Shown: in pieces, positions 10,028 to 18,743 of the stretch
How positions within the stretch are numbered: the first letter of the stretch is position 1
Layout: each line of letters opens with the position of its first letter
NCBI RefSeq assembly: GCF_900624995.1
Contig: NZ_UYXQ01000001.1
Span: 62,001-126,000, forward strand
Source: Pseudomonas antarctica
GTDB lineage: Bacteria > Pseudomonadota > Gammaproteobacteria > Pseudomonadales > Pseudomonadaceae
Direction: 5' to 3'
Length of the DNA: 64,000 nucleotides
Translations under genes and position numbers: made by a program
The notes under the pieces: model-generated
Database searches by the model: none
Seen by the model: only the letters and a program-made list of their open reading frames with translations
What the model was told of the DNA's origin: nothing

Positions 10028-11243
10028 GCCGGTCTCTGCAACAGTAGAGGCCGATCACGCTGAGCAAGCTGTAACTCACCAGGCCCAGCCAGCCCAAGTT
10101 GCTGGCCGGCCACAGCCCAACCAGCGGCGCCAGCCACACCAGTGGCACATTCAGCCCCAGGCGCACCATCTCAGCCTTCAATGCCCAGGGGCGATTCTCC
10201 AGGGCCACGCCCAGCGTAAACAACCCCAAGGCCATCGCACTCCAGCCTAAGACCAGCGCCGCCGTGGGCAACCCCTCGCCAAAATTCATCAAATAGCTGC
10301 CAAACCCCACATACGCCGCGAATTGCAGGGCAATGTAGACCTGCTGGCGCGCGTCCAGCGGCACTTCGAATTTGCGGAACTGGCTCAAGTCGGGCTTGGC
10401 CAGCGGGTATTTGGCCTTAACATCCGCCGGCCGCCAACCGGTGCGCATGAACCAGATGCGCAGCTTGTCCCACCTGCTCTGCGTACGTCGCGCGTCACTC
10501 CACAGTTGCGCATAAAACTGCAGGTTGGCCCACAGTGGGTTCCAACTGGCCAACGGCGTGGTGACGCCAAAGATAACCGGTTCGTTGTCGTCTTCTTCCT
10601 GGAAGCTGCCGAACAGCCGGTCCCAAATAATGAACACGCCGCCATAGTTGCGATCCATGTAAAGAGCATTCTGTGCATGGTGGGCCCGATGATTGGACGG
10701 TGTGACAAAGAACCACTCGAACCAGCCGAGCTTGGGCACGTGGCGCGTGTGCACCCAAAATTGATACAGAAGATTGAGCGACGCCACGCTGATAAACACC
10801 ACCAGCGGCACGCCCACCACAGCCAGCGGCAAATAGAAAATCCAGCTCAGCAGAAAGCCGGTGCTGGTCTGGCGCAAGGCGGTGGTGAGGTTGTAGTCCT
10901 CGCTCTGGTGATGCACCGAGTGCGCGGCCCACAGGATATTGCGCTCATGGCCACAGCGGTGCAGCCAGTAGTAGCAAAAGTCGTAGAAGACGAAGGCGAA
11001 CACCCAGGTCCAGACGTTCTGGCCCGAGAGTTCAATCAATGCCAGGTGCTTGAGGGCGAACGCGTAGGTCAGCAGGCCCACACCTTTGGTCAACAGCCCG
11101 GTGGTAGTCGACAGCACACCGGTGCTGAGGCTGTTGATAGCATCCGCCACCCGATAGTTGCGCTGGCCGCGCCAGTGGTCGGCCAGCAGCTCAACCACGA
11201 TCAAGGCAATGAAAAACGGTACCGCGTAAGGCACGAAGTCCAT
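10008..11243 (-). CDS. Sterol desaturase / fatty acid hydroxylase family membrane protein
   Basis: 411 aa integral membrane protein with the di-iron histidine clusters of the family: HRCGHE, HSVHH (in AAHSVHHQSEDYN) and NHRAHHA, plus the following WDRLFGSF motif. Several hydrophobic segments precede and follow, with an extra C-terminal hydrophobic pair. Related enzymes hydroxylate or desaturate lipid chains (alkylglycerol monooxygenase is the closest-looking layout). The substrate cannot be inferred. Monocistronic in appearance, overlapping the dedA 3' end tail-to-tail. Confidence 0.8.
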   Translation of the reverse strand: MDFVPYAVPFFIALIVVELLADHWRGQRNYRVADAINSLSTGVLSTTTGLLTKGVGLLTYAFALKHLALIELSGQNVWTWVFAFVFYDFCYYWLHRCGHERNILWAAHSVHHQSEDYNLTTALRQTSTGFLLSWIFYLPLAVVGVPLVVFISVASLNLLYQFWVHTRHVPKLGWFEWFFVTPSNHRAHHAQNALYMDRNYGGVFIIWDRLFGSFQEEDDNEPVIFGVTTPLASWNPLWANLQFYAQLWSDARRTQSRWDKLRIWFMRTGWRPADVKAKYPLAKPDLSQFRKFEVPLDARQQVYIALQFAAYVGFGSYLMNFGEGLPTAALVLGWSAMALGLFTLGVALENRPWALKAEMVRLGLNVPLVWLAPLVGLWPASNLGWLGLVSYSLLSVIGLYCCRDRLTRLAS

Positions 11244-11359
11244 GGGCTAGTCCGGTCTATTTTTGTTACATCAAGATTAGGTGTAGCGGCGCGAGATCCC
11301 ATTGGCAACAGGTGACAAATTAGTAGACATTTAACGCCATGAAATAGGGAGAAATACTC

Positions 11360-12025
11360 ATGAGCAAAAAGATTGCAGTGATCCTATCCGGCTGTGGCGT
11401 GTATGACGGCGCAGAGATCCACGAAAGTGTGATCACCTTGCTGCGCCTGGACCAGCGTGGCGCTGAGGTCCAATGTTTTGCGCCGGATATCGCGCAACAT
11501 CACGTGATCAACCACCTCACGGGCGAAGAGATGCCCGAGTCGCGCAATGTGTGGGTGGAGTCGGCGCGGATCGCGCGGGGTGAAGTGAAGGACATTCGTG
11601 AAGCCAGCGCCGAAGACTTCGACGCACTGATCGTGCCCGGCGGTTTTGGCGCGGCGAAGAACCTGTCGAACTTTGCCGTGGAAGGCGCGGGTTGCAGCGT
11701 CAACCCGCAGGTGCTGGCGCTGGCCGAAGCGTTTGCCGAAGCGGGCAAGCCGATGGGGCTGATCTGCATCTCGCCGGCGCTGGCCGCGAAGATCTACGGC
11801 CCCGGCGTAACCTGCACCATCGGCAATTGCGCCGAGACCGCCGCTGCCCTGGACAAAATGGGCGCCACCCATCAGGAATGCGGGGTTGAGGACATTGTCG
11901 AGGACAAGGCCCGCAAACTGGTGAGCACCCCAGCCTACATGCTCGGCAAGAGCATCAGTGAAGTGGCTTCAGGCATCAACAAGCTGGTGGATCGGGTGTT
12001 GGAATTGACCCACGAGAATGATTGA
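11360..12025 (+). CDS. elbB: Isoprenoid biosynthesis glyoxalase ElbB
   Basis: 221 aa DJ-1/PfpI-type protein of the ElbB family. It begins KKIAVILSGCGVYDGAEIHE, and the nucleophile-elbow cysteine lies in GLICISPALAAKIYG. The family has glyoxalase III-like activity and was linked genetically to isoprenoid synthesis in E. coli. GGGAGAAA lies just before ATG 11360. Standalone gene, closed downstream by a strong hairpin at 12056-12093. Confidence 0.9.
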   Translation: MSKKIAVILSGCGVYDGAEIHESVITLLRLDQRGAEVQCFAPDIAQHHVINHLTGEEMPESRNVWVESARIARGEVKDIREASAEDFDALIVPGGFGAAKNLSNFAVEGAGCSVNPQVLALAEAFAEAGKPMGLICISPALAAKIYGPGVTCTIGNCAETAAALDKMGATHQECGVEDIVEDKARKLVSTPAYMLGKSISEVASGINKLVDRVLELTHEND

Positions 12026-12055
12026 GCGCGCTTAATGGTGGCTAGCCCACCTGTC

Positions 12056-12093
12056 GTGGCGAGCGGGCTTGCCCCGAAAAGCCCGCTCGCCAC
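12056..12093. repeat. Solo REP hairpin, probable bidirectional terminator
   Basis: 15-bp perfect inverted arms GTGGCGAGCGGGCTT (12056-12070) and its complement (12079-12093) around an 8-nt loop. It sits between the convergent elbB and yaiI genes. The core GAGCGGGCTTG matches the REP cores elsewhere in the window. Confidence 0.8.
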
Positions 12094-12130
12094 AGCAACG
12101 CGTCAGCCACAAAAAGCCCTGTTCACAAGG

Positions 12131-12586
12131 TCAGGCCTCGCGCATCAACTTGGTCAGTAGCCTGTCCAGCGAATTGGCGAATGCCTGCTTGTCCTTTTCC
12201 CCATGAGGCGGTGGGCCGCCGCCCAGCTGGCCCTGTTCACGCAGATCGGTGAACAGGTTACGCACCGCCAACCGCTCACTCATGTTCGCCGGGCTGAACT
12301 CCTTACCTCGAGGATCGAGGGCCGTCACGCCCTTTTTTACCAGCCGGTCGGCCAGCGGCACATCGCTGCAGATCACCAACTCTCCGGGCACCGCGTGCTC
12401 AACCAGATAGTCATCCGCCGCGTCCGGGCCGCTGGGCACCACGATCAGCTTCACGCAGGCAAAACTCGGCTTGATCTGGCTCTGCCCGGCCACCAGCACC
12501 ACTTCGAACTGACGCTTGAGGGCGAACTTCACCACTTGGTCCTTGGCCGCACGAGGGCAAGCATCTGCATCGATCCATACGCGCAT
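12131..12586 (-). CDS. YaiI/YqxD family protein (DUF188)
   Basis: 151 aa. It begins MRVWIDADACP, the aspartate-rich PIN-like start of the YaiI/YqxD family, and continues with the conserved CSDVPLADRLVKKG and PRGKEFSPANMSERLAVRNL segments. The PIN-like fold suggests nuclease activity, but none is established to my knowledge. It starts 2 nt after the stop of the iron permease gene, so the two are probably translated from one mRNA. Confidence 0.9.
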   Translation of the reverse strand: MRVWIDADACPRAAKDQVVKFALKRQFEVVLVAGQSQIKPSFACVKLIVVPSGPDAADDYLVEHAVPGELVICSDVPLADRLVKKGVTALDPRGKEFSPANMSERLAVRNLFTDLREQGQLGGGPPPHGEKDKQAFANSLDRLLTKLMREA

Positions 12587-12588
12587 GG

Positions 12589-14484
12589 TTATGCTGCCAC
12601 ACGGCGTTTTTCCGCCACGCGGCTGCGGCCGTACAGCAGCACAATCGCCAGGATCGCCACGGCCTGCGCGCTCAGCGAGTAGGCATCGGCGTGAATGCCC
12701 AGCCAGTCGAAGTCAAAGAACGCCACCGGCCGCGTGCCGAAGATGCCTGCTTCCTGCAGCGCCTTCACGCCATGCCCGGCGAACACCACCGACAGCGCGC
12801 ACAACAGCGCCGCGTTGATACCAAAGAACAACGCCAATGGCAGCTTCGCCGAACCGCGCAGGATCACCCAGGCCAAGCCCACCAGCAGCACTAGCGCCGT
12901 GGCGCCACCCGCCAACACCGCGTTATGCCCGGCCGGACCGGCTTGCAGCCACAGGGTTTCGTAAAACAGGATCACTTCGAACAGCTCGCGGTATACCGAA
13001 AAGAACGCCAGCATCGCAAAACCGAAACGCCCGCCACCGCTTACCAGGCTGCTCTTGATGTAGTCCTGCCAGGCTGCCGCGTGGCGCCGGTCGTGCATCC
13101 ACACGCCCAGCCACAGCACCATCACACTGGCAAACAGCGCCGTGCAACCTTCCAGCAATTCACGCTGAGCACCGCTGACGTCAATCACATACGCCGCCAA
13201 TGCCCAGGTCGCCAGACCGGCCACCAGTGCCAGCCCCCAGCCGATGTTGACGCTGCGCACCGCCGATTGCTGGCCGGTATTGCGCAGGAACGCGAGGACC
13301 GCCGCCAGCACCAGAATCGCTTCCAGACCTTCACGCAACAGGATCAGCAAGCCGGAGATGTAGCTCAACGACCAGCTCAGGCCATCGCTGCCCAGCAAGC
13401 CGGCAGATTCGGTGAGCTTGCCCTTGGCCACATCCAGACGTTGCTGCACCTGCTCGATCGGTAAGCCGTCCTGCAACGACTGCCGGTAAGCCATCAGGGC
13501 TTTCTCAGTGTCTTTGCGCACGTTGGCGTTGACGTTGTCCAGGGAGCTTTCCACCAGCTCGAAGCCTTCCAGGTAAGCCGCTACCGACAAGTCATAAGCC
13601 TGTTCGTGATCACCGTTGCGGAACGCGGCGAGGCTCTTGTCCAGGGTCGTCGCGGTGTAATCAAGCAACTGTGCCGGACCACGCTTGACCTGCGGCGGTT
13701 GCGCACGCTGGGCGCGGAACGTCGCCGCTGCAGCCGGGCCTTTTGCAGCCAGCACTTCGTTGGGGGTCTGGCGGGCCAGGTCAGCGAGGTTGAAGGGGTG
13801 TTCGCTTTTTGCCGCAGCCGGGTCGGCGGTGAAGCCGGCGATGTAGGTTGCCAAGTCCCAGCGCTGGCGGTCATCCAATTGGTCGGCAAAGGACGGCATG
13901 TCGGTGCCTTCGACGCCCAGACCCAGGGTGTTGTAGATCGCATAGAGGCTCAGGCGGTCAAGCCGCGCAGCGTCCCGCAAGTTCGCGGGCGGCGGCGTCA
14001 TGCCCGTGCTGGCCGGGCCATCACCCGCGCCCGCAGTGCCGTGGCATACCGAGCAATGCTGGGCGTAGAGCGGTGCGCCGCGCGTGGGGTCTGGTGTGAT
14101 CGCAGGGGCCTGGCTGACTTCGTACGCCACTGCCAACTTGGCACCTAATTGACGGGCCTGGTGGGCAACGGTCGTGCCCTCCTCACGCGCGGTCACCGCC
14201 GCCAGTAATTCATTAACGCCTTTTATCAAGTCGGCGCGCTCGGGCTTCGCGGGTAAATTCGCGACCAAGCCCTGCAATACCCCAAGAAACTCCACCTGCT
14301 CGCGGTATTCGGATTCATCCACGACCTTGCCCGCGTCCACCGTCGGCGGGTAGTCAGCACCGATGTAATCCAGCAGGTGCAGGGCTTGAGGTGCGCCCTC
14401 GGCAGTCGCCGCCAACAGATTAAAGCTGCACGACATCAGCGCCGGCAGCATCAGCCAGGCGAGAAAACGGTAGAGGGCAGTCAT
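12589..14484 (-). CDS. Cytochrome c-FTR1 fusion iron permease
   Basis: 631 aa with three parts. A signal peptide is followed by a periplasmic c-type cytochrome domain with haem motif CSVCH (residues 144-148) and a likely axial Met in GTDMPSF (about 196). A helical linker (about 270-360) resembles the periplasmic helical part of EfeU/FTR-type proteins. The C-terminal FTR1 permease has about seven membrane helices carrying the iron-binding REGLE (384-388) and the variant RELFE (499-503). FTR1 permeases take up iron after oxidation of Fe2+; the fused cytochrome could be the electron acceptor, which is inference. No Fur-like site was seen in the 5' region. Cotranscribed with yaiI. Confidence 0.9.
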   Translation of the reverse strand: MTALYRFLAWLMLPALMSCSFNLLAATAEGAPQALHLLDYIGADYPPTVDAGKVVDESEYREQVEFLGVLQGLVANLPAKPERADLIKGVNELLAAVTAREEGTTVAHQARQLGAKLAVAYEVSQAPAITPDPTRGAPLYAQHCSVCHGTAGAGDGPASTGMTPPPANLRDAARLDRLSLYAIYNTLGLGVEGTDMPSFADQLDDRQRWDLATYIAGFTADPAAAKSEHPFNLADLARQTPNEVLAAKGPAAAATFRAQRAQPPQVKRGPAQLLDYTATTLDKSLAAFRNGDHEQAYDLSVAAYLEGFELVESSLDNVNANVRKDTEKALMAYRQSLQDGLPIEQVQQRLDVAKGKLTESAGLLGSDGLSWSLSYISGLLILLREGLEAILVLAAVLAFLRNTGQQSAVRSVNIGWGLALVAGLATWALAAYVIDVSGAQRELLEGCTALFASVMVLWLGVWMHDRRHAAAWQDYIKSSLVSGGGRFGFAMLAFFSVYRELFEVILFYETLWLQAGPAGHNAVLAGGATALVLLVGLAWVILRGSAKLPLALFFGINAALLCALSVVFAGHGVKALQEAGIFGTRPVAFFDFDWLGIHADAYSLSAQAVAILAIVLLYGRSRVAEKRRVAA

Positions 14485-14621
14485 GAATGAATCTCAAAGG
14501 GAAATGCGAAGTAACACATTGTTTATCTTTAAGGGGTTTGACTCAAGGCGTCAGTAATAAAACGGTGGAAATATCGCCGTCGAAATAATGGCACTCGCGC
14601 AAAAAACGAAGCAAAAAGCCA

Positions 14622-14649
14622 TTGTTTTGCCAGTAATGGCGCCTATAAT
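14622..14649 (+). promoter_or_regulatory. Sigma70-type promoter candidate for the lipoprotein operon
   Basis: Perfect -10 hexamer TATAAT (14644-14649) with a weak -35 TTGTTT (14622-14627) at 16 bp spacing, about 90 bp upstream of the chosen start of the first gene. The leader would contain a small hairpin TTCCTC (14682-14687) / GAGGAA (14696-14701). Confidence 0.45.
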
Positions 14650-14740
14650 GCCGCGCCCTGTTATTGCGAAAGGGAATTTATTTCCTCGTTTTTATGAGGA
14701 ATTAGCAGATCGGCTGATCACTTTCAGGGAAGAAGCTTGC

Positions 14741-16135
14741 ATGGCATTTCGCGCCTTAACTCCGCTCGCGCTCGTAGCGATGACCTTGCTGTCCGGGTGC
14801 TCAATGTTTCGCAGCTACGACACTGAGTTGCAAGCCACCAACCAACAACTGGCCACTGGCAATGTCGACGGCGCATTGAACCTGTTGGAAAAGAACAACA
14901 CCAGCGAAGACAAAGACCTGCTCTATTTCTTTGAAAAGGGTGAGTTGTTGCGCGCCAAGGGCGACCTCACCGGCAGCCAGACCGCCTGGCGTAGCGCTGA
15001 TCTGCAGGTGTACAAGTGGGAAGAATCGGTCAAGTTCGACAGCGAGAAGTACCTCGCTCAGTTCGCCAGCTTCATGGTCAACGATAAAGTGCGCCGCTAT
15101 GAAGGCTATGACTACGAAAAAGTCATGCTGACCACCCAGATGGCCTTGAACCTGCTGGCCCTGAATGACTTCGACGGCGCCCGCACCGAGATCAAGAAGA
15201 CCCACGAACGCGAAGCCGTGATCGCCGACCTGCGCGACAAGGAATACCTCAAGCGCGAAAACGAAGCCGAGCGCCAAGGCATCACCACCCAGATCAAAGA
15301 CCTGCGCGGCTACCCGGTGGAAGCACTGAATGCGCCGGACGTGGTCAACCTGAAAAACAGCTATCAGAGTGCGTTCAGCCATTACCTGGCAGGCTTCGTC
15401 TACGAAGCGCTTGGCGAAAGAGACCTGGCTGCGCCCGGCTATCGCAAGGCCGCCGAGCTACGGCCCAACACGCCATTGCTGGAGCAAGCATTGCTGGACC
15501 TGGATAAATCCAAGGTCGGCGCCGATGAGACAGACGTACTGATCGTGGTCCAGAGCGGCCTGGCACCGGCGCGTGATTCGATCCGCCTGCCGCTGCCGAT
15601 TCCGATCAATGGCAACCTGGTGATCACCCCGCTGTCGTTCCCGGTAATCAAAGCCGATACCTCCACCGCGGCCTTCGCCCAGATCGGCGTGGACGGCAAG
15701 CAACAGAACCTCACCGCACTCAACAGCATCACCGCCATGTCACGCCGCGCGCTGCGTGACGACATGCCTGCGATCATCGTGCGCACCACCGTGCGCGCGG
15801 TCAGCCGTGGTATTGCGCAGAACAACCTGAACAAGACCAATCCCATGGCAGGCCTGGTGCTGGGCATCGCTTCAGCCGTCACCGAAGGCGCCGACACGCG
15901 CACCTGGCGCACCTTGCCGGACATGACCCAAGTGACGCGCCTGCGCCTCAAGCACGGTGAGCACCAGGTCAGCCTGCCCAACGCCCTTGGCGGCACGCGG
16001 GTAACGGTCAAGGCTGACCAGCGCTATCAGGTGATCACCCTGCGCGTGGTCGGCAACCAAGTATTTGCCGGTGGCCTGGCCGCTCATGTGGTGCCGAGCA
16101 CGTCCACCCAGGCCATCGCCCTCAAACAACCTTAA
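14741..16135 (+). CDS. COG3014-type envelope lipoprotein with TPR-like repeats
   Basis: 464 aa. ATG 14741 starts a lipoprotein signal peptide ending in the lipobox LLSGC; the longer open frame back to 14588 lacks a signal and overlaps the likely promoter. The mature protein begins with helical repeats of TPR character (KGELLRAKGDLTGSQTAWRSAD, and SHYLAGFVYEALGERDLAAPGYRKAAELRPNTPLLEQ), followed by a beta-rich C-terminal half. It matches the uncharacterised COG3014 lipoprotein family. First gene of an operon with ycfL, lpoB and an lpoB-like gene, so a role in controlling peptidoglycan synthesis or another outer-membrane assembly is inferred. Confidence 0.75.
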   Translation: MAFRALTPLALVAMTLLSGCSMFRSYDTELQATNQQLATGNVDGALNLLEKNNTSEDKDLLYFFEKGELLRAKGDLTGSQTAWRSADLQVYKWEESVKFDSEKYLAQFASFMVNDKVRRYEGYDYEKVMLTTQMALNLLALNDFDGARTEIKKTHEREAVIADLRDKEYLKRENEAERQGITTQIKDLRGYPVEALNAPDVVNLKNSYQSAFSHYLAGFVYEALGERDLAAPGYRKAAELRPNTPLLEQALLDLDKSKVGADETDVLIVVQSGLAPARDSIRLPLPIPINGNLVITPLSFPVIKADTSTAAFAQIGVDGKQQNLTALNSITAMSRRALRDDMPAIIVRTTVRAVSRGIAQNNLNKTNPMAGLVLGIASAVTEGADTRTWRTLPDMTQVTRLRLKHGEHQVSLPNALGGTRVTVKADQRYQVITLRVVGNQVFAGGLAAHVVPSTSTQAIALKQP

Positions 16136-16145
16136 GGAGCACGCT

Positions 16146-16517
16146 ATGCGTCATTTCATTCTCGGCGCCCTGGCGCTGGTCCTGCTCGCCGGCTGCGCCA
16201 CCCCACCGCCGCCGGAACCCGGCAGCGCCGCCAGCAAAATCGTAGTGATGGGCAAGTTCAAAGGCATCGCCGTCGGCGCCATTCGTGTGGCCCGCGAAAA
16301 CGGCTTCCTCACGACCAAGGTGCAGTTGAGCAACATCACCAGCAGCAACCAGATGATGTATTACCGCTTTGCCTGGCTGGGTGCCGACGGCTTCCCGGTG
16401 GGCGATGAGGAAACCTGGAAGGTACTGAACCTGTACGCCAACCAGGCCACCTTCCTGCCGGCCATCGCCAACTTGCCCCAAGCGGCTGACTTCCGTCTTG
16501 AAGTGAAAACGCCTTGA
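16146..16517 (+). CDS. YcfL family lipoprotein
   Basis: 123 aa. ATG 16146 is preceded by AAGGAG and starts a lipoprotein signal ending LLAGC. The proline-rich stretch ATPPPPEPGS follows, and the rest is a small beta domain (VQLSNITSSNQMMYYRFAWLGADGFPVG) typical of YcfL, a DUF1425-type protein. In E. coli ycfL lies immediately upstream of lpoB, and the same order is seen here. The function of YcfL is not established. It lies 10 nt after the COG3014 gene. Confidence 0.82.
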   Translation: MRHFILGALALVLLAGCATPPPPEPGSAASKIVVMGKFKGIAVGAIRVARENGFLTTKVQLSNITSSNQMMYYRFAWLGADGFPVGDEETWKVLNLYANQATFLPAIANLPQAADFRLEVKTP

Positions 16518-16552
16518 AGCCCTCACCGATCAGTTTCCAGAGAGATTTCCCC

Positions 16553-17140
16553 ATGTTTGCACGCTTCTCGATTCTCGCCGTCGTCGCTCTTCTGGCCAGC
16601 GGTTGCTCCAACACCTCGCCGGTACTCGGTGGCAAGAACATCAGCTACGGCGACACTAAGGCCGTGGAACTGGTGACCAACGAGTTCGGTTCAACCGACT
16701 TGCAGATGATCGCCGAAAGCATGACCCGCTCCTTGGCCCAGTCCGGCATCTTGCAAGGCCGCCCGGTGGTGCAGGTGTATGACGTGAAGAACAAGACCAG
16801 CGAGTACATCGACACCCGCGAGATCACGACATCGATCAAGACCCAACTGATGAAGACCGGCACCGCCCGCTTCGCCAGCGACAACACCGACATGCAAAGC
16901 CAGGTCGACCAGCTGAAGCTGCAGAACCAGAGCGGTTTGTACAAGAAGTCCACCGTCAGCAAGACCGGCAACATGGTCGCCGCCAAGTACCGCCTGGAAG
17001 GCTCGATCAGCTCCATCGTCAAGCGCAGCTCGGACTACAAGGACGTGTTCTACAAGTTCAGCCTGCAACTGATCGACGTCGAAAGCGGCCTGGCCGAATG
17101 GATGGACGAGAAAGAAATCCGCAAGACCACGGAGCGCTAA
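16553..17140 (+). CDS. lpoB: Penicillin-binding protein activator LpoB
   Basis: 195 aa outer-membrane lipoprotein; the signal ends at LLASGC, starting at ATG 16553. The LpoB globular domain is recognisable: VVQVYDVKNKTSEYIDTREITTSIKTQL by context, then YRLEGSISSIVK and FSLQLIDVESGLAEWMDEKEI. In E. coli LpoB stimulates PBP1b from the outer membrane. The Pro-rich disordered linker of the E. coli protein is almost absent here, which would shorten its reach across the periplasm. Pseudomonas is known to use LpoP for PBP1b, so the partner of this protein is uncertain. Confidence 0.82.
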   Translation: MFARFSILAVVALLASGCSNTSPVLGGKNISYGDTKAVELVTNEFGSTDLQMIAESMTRSLAQSGILQGRPVVQVYDVKNKTSEYIDTREITTSIKTQLMKTGTARFASDNTDMQSQVDQLKLQNQSGLYKKSTVSKTGNMVAAKYRLEGSISSIVKRSSDYKDVFYKFSLQLIDVESGLAEWMDEKEIRKTTER

Positions 17141-17143
17141 GCA

Positions 17144-17884
17144 ATGCGTGTATGGATCAGTTTGATCAGCTTGCTGTGCGCCTTTGGCGCCTCGGCGGCC
17201 CCGAAGATCGCGGTGACCGACCTGGCCTACGAGGCGCGGGTCGAGGAGTACATCCACGCGGTCTCGGCCAGCAACAACTTCCAGGCCAGCGCGTATCACG
17301 CCAGCGGTGCGTCGAACTACAGCGAGTACGAGAGCCGCACCCGCTACATCGAACAGGCCGAGCTGCGTAAATTCAGCGGTGATATCAAGGGCGAGATTCT
17401 CAAGTCGCACCAGTTCCAGCTGGTGCAAGGCACGCCTTATACCACTGACGCCAAGGGTGACGTCTATGACGTGATCAAGCGCATCAAGGCCGGCAACTTT
17501 AAGGGCGCGGACTACGTGTTGTTCGGCACCCTGTCAGACATCGACTTCACCCAGGACATCAACGCCCTGGACCACACCAACAGCTATTCGGCCGTGCTCG
17601 GCCTGACACTGGTGGCGGACTTCAGCCTGATCAACACGCGCACTTTCGAGATCACCTCGGCGTTTACCGCAATGGGCGAAGGTCAGGACACCAAGCTGGT
17701 GAACAGCCGCGATGTTCGCGTAAGCCTGAACCGGCCACGCGTGGTGAAGGAAGTGTCGAAAGCCTTGGGTGAGGACGTGGCGCGCCAGTTGGCGGAGCAA
17801 TTGGGCGGCGGGTATCAAGACCCGGGCAAGCCTGCGTTGCGCAATAACCTGCCAAGGGATGAGGCGCCGAAGATTCTGCGCTGA
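17144..17884 (+). CDS. LpoB/CsgG-like periplasmic protein
   Basis: 246 aa with a signal peptide that lacks a lipobox (cleavage likely at ASA-AP), so it is probably soluble in the periplasm. The segments PKIAVTDLAYEARVEEYI, RKFSGDIKGEILKSHQFQLV, GADYVLFGTLSDIDF and LVADFSLINTRTFEITSAF have the alternating pattern of the LpoB/CsgG-type fold, with a long insertion near the N-terminus. It starts 3 nt after lpoB and is the last gene of the operon. It may act together with LpoB; this is inferred from position and fold pattern only. Confidence 0.6.
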   Translation: MRVWISLISLLCAFGASAAPKIAVTDLAYEARVEEYIHAVSASNNFQASAYHASGASNYSEYESRTRYIEQAELRKFSGDIKGEILKSHQFQLVQGTPYTTDAKGDVYDVIKRIKAGNFKGADYVLFGTLSDIDFTQDINALDHTNSYSAVLGLTLVADFSLINTRTFEITSAFTAMGEGQDTKLVNSRDVRVSLNRPRVVKEVSKALGEDVARQLAEQLGGGYQDPGKPALRNNLPRDEAPKILR

Positions 17885-17911
17885 ACCCAGGCGGTCCGGC
17901 TTGCACTTATC

Positions 17912-18002
17912 AATGTGGGAGCTGGCTTGCCTGCGATGGCATCAACTGGTTGTGCCTGATACTCCGAGGTGCCTGCATCGCAGGCAAGCCAGCTCGCACA
18001 TT
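17912..18002. repeat. Paired inverted REP element (REPIN), GCTGGCTTGCCTGCGATG class
   Basis: 27-bp arms 17912-17938 and 17976-18002 in inverted orientation with one mismatch and a 37-bp centre. It lies between the convergent lpoB-like and lysE-type genes. The core GAGCTGGCTTGCCTGC also occurs in the solo REP at 62037. Confidence 0.88.
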
Positions 18003-18021
18003 TTTAATCCGGTCTCGTCCG

Positions 18022-18654
18022 TTACGCCGTTGCGCGATGCAAGCTGGCGAGAAACCCCGCAGCCCCGACAAACAAACCGGCAAACGTGCGGTTCATACGC
18101 TTTTGCTGCTTAGGCGTACGCAACAGGCGCAAGACCTTCGACGCCAGCCCCGTATACCCCGCCATCACGATCATATCGACGCTGATCATGGTCGCGCCCA
18201 GGATCAGGTACTGGATCAGCAAAGGCGCCTGCGGGTTCACGAACTGCGGCAGCACCGCCAGCATGAACACCAGGGCTTTGGGGTTGCTGGCGTTGACGAG
18301 GAACCCACGGAACATCATTGCCATCGGCTTACCGATCGGGCGTATCGCCGCGTCCTCGCTCATGTCCATGGGCAGGGCACGCCATTGCTTGATGGCCAGG
18401 TACACCAGGTACGCCACACCAAACCATTTGATCGCATAGAACGCAGTGGAAGACGCCGCCAAAATGGCACCCAAGCCGCCCGCGACCACGGCGATTTGCA
18501 TCGCCAGGCCCAGTTGCAAGCCAATGGCATTCCAGTAGCCACGCAAGAAACCGTATTGCAGGCCGCTGGACATCGAAGCGATGGCACCTGCGCCGGGGGA
18601 AAGAGAAATGATCCAACTGGCCAGGAAAAAGGCCAGCCATGTGTCGAGTGCCAT
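18022..18654 (-). CDS. LysE/RhtB family amino-acid exporter
   Basis: 210 aa, about six hydrophobic segments. The family signature ISLSPGAGAIASMSSGLQYG is at residues 16-35, followed by the conserved RGFLVNASNPKALVFMLAVLPQF. RhtB-type proteins export neutral amino acids such as homoserine and threonine; the substrate is not predictable here. A 29-bp inverted repeat lies directly upstream of its start. Confidence 0.87.
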   Translation of the reverse strand: MALDTWLAFFLASWIISLSPGAGAIASMSSGLQYGFLRGYWNAIGLQLGLAMQIAVVAGGLGAILAASSTAFYAIKWFGVAYLVYLAIKQWRALPMDMSEDAAIRPIGKPMAMMFRGFLVNASNPKALVFMLAVLPQFVNPQAPLLIQYLILGATMISVDMIVMAGYTGLASKVLRLLRTPKQQKRMNRTFAGLFVGAAGFLASLHRATA

Positions 18655-18671
18655 TACACACCTCAGGGGGA

Positions 18672-18700
18672 GAGTTAGCGGTTGTACCTAAAGCTAACTC
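18672..18700. promoter_or_regulatory. Inverted repeat upstream of lysE-type gene
   Basis: Perfect 8-bp arms GAGTTAGC (18672-18679) and GCTAACTC (18693-18700) with a 13-nt centre, 17 nt upstream of the exporter start codon. On the mRNA it would fold next to the ribosome-binding site region; on DNA it could be an operator, or a weak terminator for the mscS transcript. Confidence 0.4.
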
Positions 18701-18743
18701 CGCCGACCAAAGGCTGGCTATCTATTTTTAATGGGTCGGGATA

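Noticed and set aside
14485-14740. Fur box expected for the iron permease
   Set aside because: No sequence close to TGATAATNATTATCA was seen in the divergent region.
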